A stretch of DNA of 64,000 bases. Origin: Gautieria morchelliformis. Its lineage: Eukaryota; Basidiomycota; Agaricomycetes; Gomphales; Gomphaceae. Where the stretch lies: NCBI GenBank assembly GCA_015179125.1, contig WHVA01000072.1, positions 62,001-126,000 on the forward strand. Direction: 5' to 3'. Made by a program: the position numbers and the translations under genes. Under the pieces are notes generated by a model that was not told where the DNA came from, made no database searches, and worked only from the letters and a program-made list of their open reading frames with translations. Of this stretch, positions 55,785 through 64,000 are shown one piece after another (positions within the stretch are counted from its first letter, which is position 1; the number at the start of each line of letters is the position of its first letter).

Positions 55785-56438
55785 TGTTACGACCGTTCAT
55801 TTCCGACTTCCGACCTTCAGTTCCGCAACACTTTCTGCCCCTCCGATATTTCCGACATCCCGCCCCTTGTTAATTTCCCTTGTTCTTTCGACTCTATTAC
55901 CCGGACCCACTGGACCCACCTCACCGCTCATCAAGACCATATGTCTGGCCCTCCTTGTGTCTCATTGTCAGATATGTTTTCCCGACCCCTTGTCCTTTGC
56001 CATTGTTTTACCTTACCCTGAACCCCCCTTGTAGTCCCATTGTTCCCAGTTAGTTAGTTCCCACGCATTGTCTACTCGACTTCCGCTTCCCCCGGAATTT
56101 GCTTAGTATTACCCCATTACCTGTTGTCCCAGCTCTTTGTATAAAAGCCTGTCATGTATGTCTGTTATTCTGCAATCAGATAATCACCTTCGATACTTGA
56201 TTTCCTTCGCTCCATCTCCTGTTCTTAGCACAGTGAGTCTAGCAAGACCTCCGTCTCTCCGCCTTCCGTCTTCCGCCTCAATTCCACCTCAAGTTCCGAC
56301 GGGTCTTCAGTTCAGTACATTCCGCCTTCTGACGCATTTCCGAAATACCTAGGACGATAGTTCATTGGGGGCGCAACCTACAAGTTGAAGCCGCTGTCCT
56401 TTCCAGTTCCGACTTAGCGGAAATCTCGATACATAACA
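55785..56438 (+). mobile_element. solo LTR, copy 2, inserted in the Copia fragment
   Basis: 654 bp from TGTTACGACCG to GATACATAACA, flanked by the 5-bp duplication GCCGT (55780-55784 and 56439-56443). Nearly collinear with copy 1 except for the minisatellite. TATAAAAG is kept (56141-56148). Confidence 0.9.
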
Positions 56439-57620
56439 GCCGTGGGGTTTGCGCTGAATTGTGAGAGTCGGTTGACTGCAAAACATATGTCCGGCCGCGA
56501 GCCGAGCATAGCGTACATGAGCGAGCCCACTATTTGTTGGTAGCGTGAGGTGACGGTTGAATCAGAGAACTCTCAGTGTTGGGTACGAGTTTTGTGCCCG
56601 GTGTGAATGGCGTAACACCGGTCTGCACTCCATCATATTATATCAGGTCAGCATGCATTTGATGTAGTGGGACTGGTCTATGCTTATTGTTCTTTTTGGG
56701 CAATCACACGTTATGTGAATTCCCAAGAAGTGGTTTATCTCCCCTAGGTCAGTGATCTTGTAGCACATTCCGATTTTTGCTTTAAGATTGTTGATGGCTG
56801 CGAGGACTCCGATTATCGCTATGTCGTCCACATATACGAGCACAATGGTGGGATGGTCCCCCCTGTCGTCGCGTTCAATGAAGATGGAGTCATGGACATG
56901 TCACTGGCGATGTTTTTTTGGAATCTGAGAGTGTTGAGCATCTCTTGCAGGTGCATGTGCCATTGCCATCCCGCTTGTTTCAACCCGTAAATGGCCTTCG
57001 ACAGTTTGCACACCTTACTTTCCTTTCCTGGGACTGCAAAACTTTCTGGTTGGTCCATGTACAGTTCTTCATCCAGGTTGCCATTGAGGTAGGCTGATTT
57101 TATGTCGATCTGGTGTACTTCTAGGTTGAATCTTGCTGCGAGCGCTAGCAGCAGCCTCAGAGAGTTGAGCCTTGCGACTAGCACAAAGGTTTCTTCGTAG
57201 TTGATGCCCATGGTTTGCAGGAAACCTTTGGCAACGAGTTGAGCCCAGTATCGGGTGATTTTTCCTTGAGTGTCGCACTTCGTTAGGTACACCCATCTGC
57301 ATTTCACCATGCATCTGCCTTCTGGTAGGTCAGTCAGCTCCCAAGTCCTATTGTCCAGTAGGCATTTTATTTCTTCTGTCATAGCTCGATGCCAGAAGTC
57401 TGCCTCTGCGGAGGACATTGTGTTCTGGTACAATGTTGGGTCCCCTGTGGGTGTTGTGTCAGCGGCAGCTAGGAACACTGTGATCACGTTTGTCCATACT
57501 GTGGGTACCCAATGCTGGGCCCTGTCTGGACTAGCGTTCATTGGATCGGGGTGCAGGGACCTCCCAACAATGCGTGTGGATCTTCATGGGGGTGCTTGGG
57601 GTGCTGGTAGGCATGGTGGA

Positions 57621-58270
57621 TGTTACGTATCGAGATTTCCACTAAGTCGGAACTGGAAAGGACAGCGGCTTCAACTTATAGGTTGCGGCCCCAATGAACT
57701 ATCGTCCTAAGTATTTTGGAACTGAGTCGGAAGTCGGAAGGTACTGAACCAAAGGTTGGTCGGAACTTGAGTTGGAACTGAGGCGGAAGGCGGAGAGAGA
57801 CTGAGATCTTGCTAGACTCGCTGTACTAGGAACAGGAGATGGAGCGAAGGAAATCAAGTATTGAAGGCGATTATCTGATTGCAGAATAACAGACATACAT
57901 GACAGGCTTTTATACAAAGAGCTGAGACAACAGGTAATGGGGTAGTACTAAGCAAATTCTGGGGGAAGCGGAAGTCGAGTAGACAATGTGTGGGAACTAA
58001 CTAATTGGGAACAATGGGACTACAAGGGGGGTTCAGGGTAAGGTAGAACAATGGCAAAGAACAAGGGGTCGGGAAAACATATCTGACAACGAAACTACAA
58101 GGGTGACCGGACATATGGTTTTGATGAACAATGAAGCGGGTCCGGTGGGTCCGAGTAATAGAGTCGAAAGAACAAGGGAATAGAACAATGGGCGGAATGT
58201 CGGAAATATCGGAGGGGTGGAAAGTGTTGTGGAACTGAAGGTCAGAAGTCGGAAATGAACGGTCGTAACA
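57621..58270 (-). mobile_element. LTR, copy 3, minus strand
   Basis: 650 bp; on the minus strand it runs from TGTTACGACCG (58270) to GATACGTAACA (57621). The flanks GTGGA and GTATC do not match, so it is not a simple solo LTR. A purine-rich AGAAGGGAGATAC sits just before its start on the minus strand, like a polypurine tract, so it may be the 3' LTR of an element whose body extended to higher coordinates, or a product of recombination. Confidence 0.8.
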
Positions 58271-58391
58271 GTATCTCCCTTCTAAGGTCGAGCCCCGCGA
58301 GACCACAGGTCGGATCACGTGACCTGTGAACAAACGTGTCGGGGTTCAAAAAATAGGCTGAGGAACAAACACATCTTCTTCCCAATCCAAC

Positions 58392-58724
58392 ATGAGTGCT
58401 CCAATCAATTTCTCCAAGATGACGAGTGCCGAGATGAAACAGCATTTTGCTGACATGCTTGCGCAAAAGGAACTGGCCGAAAAAAGTGAGGCCGAGGAAG
58501 CTGCGCGGAAAGAGGAGGAACGTCAGGAGAAAGAGCGGAAAGAACAGGAGAGTAAGGAACGCGAGCGCCGCGAGGAGGAGGAGTGTGTCCGTGAAGAGAA
58601 ACGGAAACGGAACGTGGCACAGAAAGCTGCTGCGGACAAGGCTGCTGTGGAGAAGGCTGCTGCGGAGAAGGCGGAAAAGGAACAGGTGAGTCGGGAATGT
58701 CCGGCGGAAAGGGCCTTGTTTTAA
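58392..58724 (+). CDS. highly charged coiled-coil open frame, gag-like remnant
   Basis: 110 codons: short start MSAPINFSKMTSAEMKQHF, then a long Glu/Lys/Arg helix (repeats like EERQEKERKEQESKERERR) and Ala/Lys repeats. A GTGAGT donor after AEKEQ (58685) and an acceptor CTACAG at 58740 would join it to TRCDHCPEPA, adding a cysteine pair. Charged coils followed by cysteine clusters are common in the gag-like open frames of basidiomycete LTR elements. It lies 120 bp from LTR copy 3 but points the other way. No family is certain. Confidence 0.4.
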   Translation: MSAPINFSKMTSAEMKQHFADMLAQKELAEKSEAEEAARKEEERQEKERKEQESKERERREEEECVREEKRKRNVAQKAAADKAAVEKAAAEKAEKEQVSRECPAERALF

Positions 58725-59084
58725 CAAAAAAATTCTACAGACACGTTGTGATCATTGTCCTGAACCTGCCCTTCTAGGTTACTATGGTGAAGGCCTCCAA
58801 AGGAGAGCATTCACTGAGTGAGGGATTGTTCAAACTTGAAGGACCCTCCCGCTGAGCCTCACATGTTATATTGTTGAGCTGCGTGAGCCATTCACTTCGA
58901 CTGTAGACCAGGGGCATTTTCCTACACCTTACACACCTTCATGGGTTTGGCCCCCTTCGCCGAACCACATCCTTAGCCACACAAGGCATTCTGGCATTCA
59001 CTGTGTTCACACATCTGTGATTCGCTAAGACACAATACTAAACACCCAAAATCCAATCTTGACAGAAGAGTCCACTTTGATGTG

Positions 59085-59240
59085 ATAAGGGAAGGAGTTG
59101 TTGGAAAAGAGGACTGAGGTGGAGGTGATCAGCTCCTTCAGCTTGCCAAAGGAGGCCTGTTCTGACTCTTCTCACTGCCATCTGACATCCTTCTTGGTGA
59201 GGTTGAAGAGGATGTGGGCATGGTGGGAGAAGTCACTGAT
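59085..59240 (-). pseudogene. Gypsy pol remnant (between RT and RNase H)
   Basis: Minus-strand words FISDFSHHAHILFNLTKKDV, a stop, SFGKLKELITSTSVLFSNN and YHIKVDSS follow the order of the Gypsy region just after RT (xFI.xFS..A.PL..LT.K...W, F..LK..., VLxxPxxx...xxxVDASD). One in-frame stop and a lost Asp site show it is dead. Nothing else of this copy is clear around it. Confidence 0.65.
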
Positions 59241-60389
59241 GAACCTAATGATGTAAGGGGAACTCCAGGTTGTCCCTGGAATAGGCCTGCTGAGCACAAG
59301 CGGGGAATGGAGCACAAGTGGGGAATGGAACTGTGAGTGGGGGCTGGAGCACGAGCAGGGGAGAATGCATTCTGGCTACAGCTGGATAAGATCCACACAT
59401 GCAGCCATCTGAATTTGCTGGACGAAACTGAGACAGCAGAAATAGAGGGGAGGGGGTAGAGTGTTCTGCCCTCGCCTGCGTGGGTGCTGATACTTGAAGC
59501 ATAGGTCGGGCTGCTAGGCATCCACATTGAACTGCATCCTGTGTTGCCAGGGTGCAACATTAACAAAATGTTGACCTAAAAGATCTAGCTGGAGAGGCAC
59601 TGGTTGGGGCGGATGTGGTTGCCCTAGCAAGCCTAGGTCATAAGCGAAGTAGGGCAGAGGGAGCAGCTGAGAAACCCACCATCTGGGCTGAGCTGCCATA
59701 TGATGTGGGCAACGTGCATGGCAACACATCTAATGAGCATGCATTGTGGAGGGCCGTGATAGTTGGGATTGCAGTTGACAATCCGGATGACACGCGCGCG
59801 AAAGTGTGTTCTTGTCGACACAGACCCTATCCAGCGGGAACTAGGCATGGGTAGAGGTTTGCAAGACCACAGCTGGTCTCCAGGATGTCAGTATTAATAT
59901 ACTGACATCTTGCATACCAGCCGCATTCTGTATAGTCAACTGCAGAATGTCTTGGTGGTACTTATGTAAGCTCAACCAAAGTGATGCTTGTTTTGGAACC
60001 CTTCAAGACTTTGGTGTTATTGCTAACACTTCAATCTATCAGAACGTGTCATTTATGAGACTCAAAGAATATCAAACAATGCTGCAGCACAACTCCGGAA
60101 ATAATTTAATATTTGTACGTTGGTTGCAATCCGTGTAAGAACTAGTCCAAGATAATATGGATGGAAGGCAATGCGTTTCTTAGCAGCACTAAACAATAAA
60201 CTAAAAGAATGTAGGTTCGAGGGCACTATCGAGGTCCCAGCGTATTCCAAAATATGAGGGAATGTGCTTAGCAGGCGAGTTTATAAATGGACTGACCTGA
60301 TAATCTACCAACGCACTGCAATTAAACAAGAGGCAAAGAATAGAATCTGAAGTGGCTTTTACAAGTAACAGGAATTGACTTGTGAAAGA
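59241..60389. other. transposon-rich, no gene supported
   Basis: Apart from the palindrome at 59884 no feature is secure. The open frames at 59615-59854 and 59947-60138 have no domain signal. Confidence 0.4.
59884..59909. repeat. short palindrome
   Basis: GATGTCAGTAT, loop TAAT, ATACTGACATC: 11 bp perfect arms in 26 nt. Lies in gene-free, transposon-rich DNA. Confidence 0.7.
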
Positions 60390-61926
60390 TATTAACCAGG
60401 AAAATCAACTGGTCAACTCTCTCGGGTATTGGAGTGCGAATGGCAAGACTATCAATTGACAGACTCACTCCGTAGAATTTCACCCAGAGGATTAGTCTAG
60501 GTGGCTAAGCAGTAAAGTAACTACTTAACAAGGAATTAGACACTAAAGTAAGTGAATAACCCTAGCTGGGATTAGCAGCTTAGTAAGATGCAAGTCACAC
60601 GAGTCACGTGTAGGATAGAAGCAGTAGATGGCTAGATTGGATGATTCTAGGGGGTCAGAATGGCCTCCTTTTATATTGTAAATTACACAGGATTACATAA
60701 AATGGGGAGCTTCTATCTATTAGGTGAGTGATGTCATAAGTAAATATTTGCACAGCTAAAACACACCCTTGTAACTATTGTGGTGTGTTTGTGCAAGGAA
60801 ATTCAGAATAGATAGCCAATCACCTTCCCTGATTTGCACTGCTCAGCATAGCCTTGCACAGCCCTGCATAGCCCTGCACAGCCCTATGACATCAAGGGTC
60901 CTATTTCAGGGGTTGTAGCACTAAGCTTGGAGGCTCAGCATCCAATAAGATTGATTGAATATACACCCTAGTTTTGGCTCTGCATATCATTGGGCAGTCT
61001 GTGTGGGAACCGTTGCTAATGAAAAACCTCACAAAAAAAGGATTAAAATCGTTTTAAAACCTTGTTTTCCCAGCTGATAGTGGCAAATATACGTGGCTAT
61101 TATTGGGAAAACTCTATTCAAATATTCCTCGAATTTCCTCTTATTTTTCGCCATTTAACTTGGCTTCCCTGGCTCAAAAACTCCTTATTCTGTCAGGCAG
61201 AGTTATGAACCCACACACGTCCACAACTCTGCCACAGCCGCTCAGTTTCAAACTCCTACCGGAGCTTTCCACAAACCATGAATTCGGAGTTGCAGGCACT
61301 CAAGCACCTATAACTCCGGTACCTTGGCTCACTCAAACTCAGCCACTAAGACTGAATGCATCCTCTACCGCTTACACAAGCCTGTACAATTCAAACCCAG
61401 CCAGCACATGACTTGCATCATAACAACCATGGCTGTGCAAGGCTGTGTATAAAGCCACACAAAGATATACAAAGCCAAAACTAGGGTGCAGGTTTAACAA
61501 AGCCTATTGGATGAATGGATCCTCCAAATGCAACGCTACGACACCAAATAGGCCCCTTGATGTCATAGCAGCTGTGCAGGGCAGTGCAAGGCTGTGTATG
61601 GTGCCTAATAGATAGAAGAACCCCATTTTATGTAATCCTGTGTATTTTACAATATACAAGGAGGCCATTCTGACCTCCTTGAATCATCATTCCAGCAATC
61701 TAACATCTTCTATCCACATGACCTTGTGTGACTTGCATCTTACTAAGCTGCTAATCCCAGCTAGGGTTATTCACTTACTTTAGTGTCTAATTCCTTGTTA
61801 AGTAGTTACTTTACTGCTTAGCCACTTGGACTAATCCTCTGAGTGTAATTCTACAGAGTGAGTCTGTCAATTGATAGTCTTGCCATTCGCACTCCAATAC
61901 CCGAGACAATCTGATCAGTCAATTTT
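60390..61926. repeat. foldback element with long inverted arms
   Basis: Left arm (about 60390-60990) and right arm (about 61450-61926) are inverted copies at high identity: for example GGTATTGGAGTGCGAATGGC, ATAACCCTAGCTGGGATTAG, and GTAGTTACTTTACTGC in inverted form, and CACCCTAGTTTTGGCT further in. The left arm holds an extra stretch of about 120 bp (60722-60845). A GCCCTGCACA/T word repeats several times in both arms. The middle (61000-61440) is unique and has no credible gene. No terminal target duplication could be seen. Confidence 0.8.
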
Positions 61927-62140
61927 TGTAAAGATGACGATCTTAAGCCTTGTGTCACAAGTGCACAGCAGAACTTGACCAATGTGTGGTATTCTAAATG
62001 CTACGTAGTGACAGTGTAAGGGTAAGATGTGATGGGAACCACTGACCAGTTCCCACACCTAAACTATACAGTGGGTCCCTAAGGGGCCCACTGGGATTAT
62101 GTAATAACTAGTGTACAGATAGATACATAGGTTATTTACA
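61927..62140 (-). repeat. LTR of a minus-strand Gypsy-type element
   Basis: 214 bp with inverted TGTAAA/TTTACA ends. On the minus strand it directly follows a polypurine tract, AGAGGGGGAGGG, so it is a 3' LTR. Its word order matches the LTR at 48953-49184. It abuts the outer end of the right foldback arm. Confidence 0.65.
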
Positions 62141-62190
62141 CCCTCCCCCTCTATAGACAACTATAGGGTACCACTTAGGACTCATAGAGG

Positions 62191-63057
62191 TCATCCATGA
62201 TGGCGTCCTCTAGTGATTCCGATACGATGACCATCGTCATCATATGGGGCTGGTGGAGCACGCGACTCCTCTGGAGGCACCTCCGCATCTGCGGGGGTGG
62301 TTGGGTGAGGCGGCGCTGCCTCACCACTGGCGGGGGTTTCTGCTTGGTTGACGAGGCCGGTGTCCTTGCGGAGCATGGCCTCGACGGCTGGGTCCTCGGC
62401 CTGGGGAGAAGGCTGGAAGCATGCCAGCTCTTGATCAAGCTGAGTGTGGGTGAGCGGTTGTGGCACTGCGGCCCTCATGTGGCTGGTCTTGAGGACCTTT
62501 TGTTGGCCCTCCTGAGTGGCGGCACTGAATGCCGCGCCGGTGAGGCTGCATTGAACATACTGTTCAATGCGTGCCACTTGTTCGTGAGTGATGCCGGCGT
62601 AGCAGGCCAGCCATCGTGTGATCTCGGTGAGCGGGATGTCAGGGCCAGCTCGGCCTCCCACCGGATATGGGCCTGTGATGGATAGCCGCAGGCTGGTGCT
62701 CTGCGGTGTCAGGCATTCTCTGGCATCGACGAGGTTCGACCATTGGTCAGTTGAGCCGAACAAGTCGAGGAGTCTCAACTTGAGAGGTGATGTGACCCCC
62801 TTAACTCAGGGCGCGAGTGCCTTCAGCCACATCCAGATGTCCATGTCATCTAGGTTGAAGGTTCCATCCACGTTGTCACGGATGGCAGAAGGGATTCCTT
62901 TGGGGTTGTGTATCCAACCCCTCAGGATGGCGGCAATGTTGTGTGGGGTACCGCTTGCTATCACGAGACAATCCTGTTTGGGATTGCAAGCACATTGCGA
63001 GCGCTTGATGCACTTGAACACGCTGATCATCTCGCGTGTGCACAAGAATTGTGGCAT
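62191..63057 (-). pseudogene. retroelement 3' open frame of unknown function, one in-frame stop
   Basis: Two stretches in the same frame (63057-62806 and 62805-62191) are separated only by a TGA, so a single protein of about 288 residues once existed. First part: MISVFKCIKRSQCACNPKQ, IAAILRGWIHNPKGIPSAIR, DDMDIWMWLKAL. Second part: LLDLFGSTDQWSNLVDAREC, DIPLTEITRWLACYAGITHE, and a Pro/Ala/Glu-rich, disordered tail. It ends 40 bp before the polypurine tract and LTR, so it is the last open frame of an LTR element, after pol. I do not recognise a domain; it is not integrase. Confidence 0.55.
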
Positions 63058-63179
63058 TTATTTTGCATGCACTAGGAGCTCAACGAATCGTGCATTGTTG
63101 AGCGGGCAGACGTTGTACCATTGCGTACGATGCTGTTGTGTCTTTCTTACTGGTTGTGGTAGGCAGGGCTGTCCATGAG

Positions 63180-63330
63180 TCCAGGTTCCCACAGGTGACT
63201 TGCAGCTCAACCTGCGATTTTAACCTGAAGATCCAACTCCCACAAGTCCAGGTCACCCAGCACTTAAAAACCTGGCAAGTCCAGGTTTGGTTTTTGGAAT
63301 GCCGCAGGTGACTCGCAAACCTGCCGGAGT
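63180..63330. repeat. dispersed copies of a GTCCAGGT word
   Basis: AGTCCAGGTT occurs at about 63180, AGTCCAGGTC at 63244 and AGTCCAGGTTT at 63280, with CAGGTGACTTGCA-like words nearby (63195, 63305). Possibly a decayed tandem repeat beside the satellite that starts 100 bp on. Confidence 0.4.
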
Positions 63331-63419
63331 ATTCCGGGGACGGTCATGTGACCCTCTGAACGGCTACCACCGACGCCTCCGCCCGCTCCCACGCTCCAAC
63401 GCACCACCACCACCTCCTC

Positions 63420-64000
63420 CACCACTACCAACGCACGCGCAGCAGCCACCACAGCATGCGCCCAAACAGACACGCAGCCTGCCCCACTCTCACACTAGGG
63501 CGGTGCGCGTGTCTGCCTGGTATTGCACGTGTGCGCGTGAGGAGGTGCGTGCGGTGGTGGTGAGTGGGGTGGGGCGCGTGTGCGCGTGAGGAGGCGCATG
63601 CGGTGGTGGTGAGTGGGGCGGTGCGCGTGTACGCACGCACGCCCTCGTGCACAGGCACAGCAGCCACCACCGCATGCACCCACACAGACATGCGCACTGC
63701 CCCAGTGTGAGGGGTGGTGCACGTGTCTGCATGGTATGGCGCGTGTGCGCGCGAGGAGGCGCGTGCGGCGGTGGCGAGTGGGGCAGTGCACGTGTATGCA
63801 CGCACGCCCTCGTGCGCAGGCGCGGCAGCCACCACCGCACGTGCCCAAGCAGACATGCACCCCGGCCCTCACACTGGGGTGGTGCATGTGTCTGCGTGGT
63901 ATGGCGCATGTGCGCACGAGGAGGTGCGTGCGGTGGTGGCGAGTGGGGTGGGGCGCGTGTACGCACGCACGCCCTTGTGTGCAGGCGCGTCTCTGCGGGA
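63420..64000. repeat. GC-rich tandem array, period about 165 bp, runs off the window
   Basis: The word ACGCACGCACGCCCT (with ATGCACG in one copy) recurs at 63631, 63796 and 63961, that is every 165 bp, each time followed by GTGCACAGGC-like and GCAGCCACCACCGCA words. At least three and a half units are present, with the first one rearranged (a local duplication at 63536-63610). High in CG and GT/AC steps. The array continues beyond base 64000. Confidence 0.85.

Larger units (their letters stand above)
55107..57620 (-). mobile_element. Copia-type (Ty1) retrotransposon fragment, interrupted by an LTR
   Basis: Minus strand, reading from 57620 down: RT (RVT_2) with EADFWHRAMTEEIKCLLDN, TWELTDLPEGRCMVKCRWVY, YEETFVLVARLNSLRLLLAL, HQIDIKSAYLNGNLDEELYM, CKLSKAIYGLKQAGWQWH and LVYVDDIAIIG (YVDD); then RNase H with SSMEAEYMVLTECTKHAQW, FSDSLGACAIASN and HIDVKYHYIREC; then a purine tract AGGGGAG and the 3' LTR. 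Copy 2 of the other LTR family (55785-56438) splits RT from RNase H. The 5' half (gag, protease, integrase) is missing, cut off at the third LTR at 57621. Confidence 0.88.

Noticed and set aside
63425..63966. His/Arg/Ala-rich open frames of 140-158 codons at the right end
   Set aside because: They follow the tandem satellite in several overlapping frames and have no unique protein content.

Overview
The window looks like nuclear DNA of a mushroom-forming basidiomycete (Agaricomycetes). Genes carry many short introns (about 45-60 bp, GT-AG, often with a CTAAC-like branch site), intergenic gaps are small, the encoded proteins are fungal, and the repeats are of kinds common in such genomes: DIRS-type tyrosine-recombinase, Gypsy and Copia elements. 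I make no species call. Exon joins below were worked out by hand from splice signals and reading frame.

Layout. 1.0-7.8 kb: two membrane transporters on the minus strand (a drug:H+ antiporter-type MFS protein and an NHA1-type Na+/H+ antiporter). 9.2-13.9 kb: a nearly complete DIRS-like retrotransposon (gag, RT-RNase H with an intron, tyrosine recombinase). 14.9-17.6 kb: non-coding inverted repeats, a near-perfect 47-bp palindrome, and a tRNA-headed retroposon with a 9-bp target duplication that sits in a decayed gene resembling a myosin-II tail. 19.1-48.4 kb: a compact housekeeping block: short-chain dehydrogenase, GRX5, ZIM17, an MSC2-type zinc transporter, a coiled-coil protein, a CUE/CCCH/Smr protein, TSR4/PDCD2, VMS1, SEC53, POL3, a HIRIP3-like histone chaperone, VPS25, RPL11, MED11 and a ketopantoate reductase. 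48.95-63.1 kb: nested transposons. A Gypsy element is split by a solo LTR that carries a 14-bp minisatellite of about 30 copies; a Copia fragment is split by a second LTR of the same family and truncated near a third; then come Gypsy remnants, a 1.5-kb foldback and another LTR. 63.4 kb to the end: a tandem array with a period of about 165 bp that runs off the window.

Themes. GRX5 and ZIM17 converge with 53 bp between stops and both serve mitochondrial matrix protein and Fe-S maintenance. The Cue2-like Smr protein, TSR4 and VMS1 lie within 9 kb and all act on the ribosome (no-go decay, 40S assembly, release of stalled chains). Divergent pairs VMS1/SEC53 and MED11/ketopantoate reductase share promoters of 151 and 65 bp. 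Four otherwise sound reading frames (MFS, MSC2, POL3, DIRS pol) each lack exactly one base at a run of three to four G or C, which points to homopolymer under-calling in the assembly rather than four dead genes. I found no clear new defence-like or biosynthetic system; the most unusual items are the repeat-derived structures and the extreme micro-exons.
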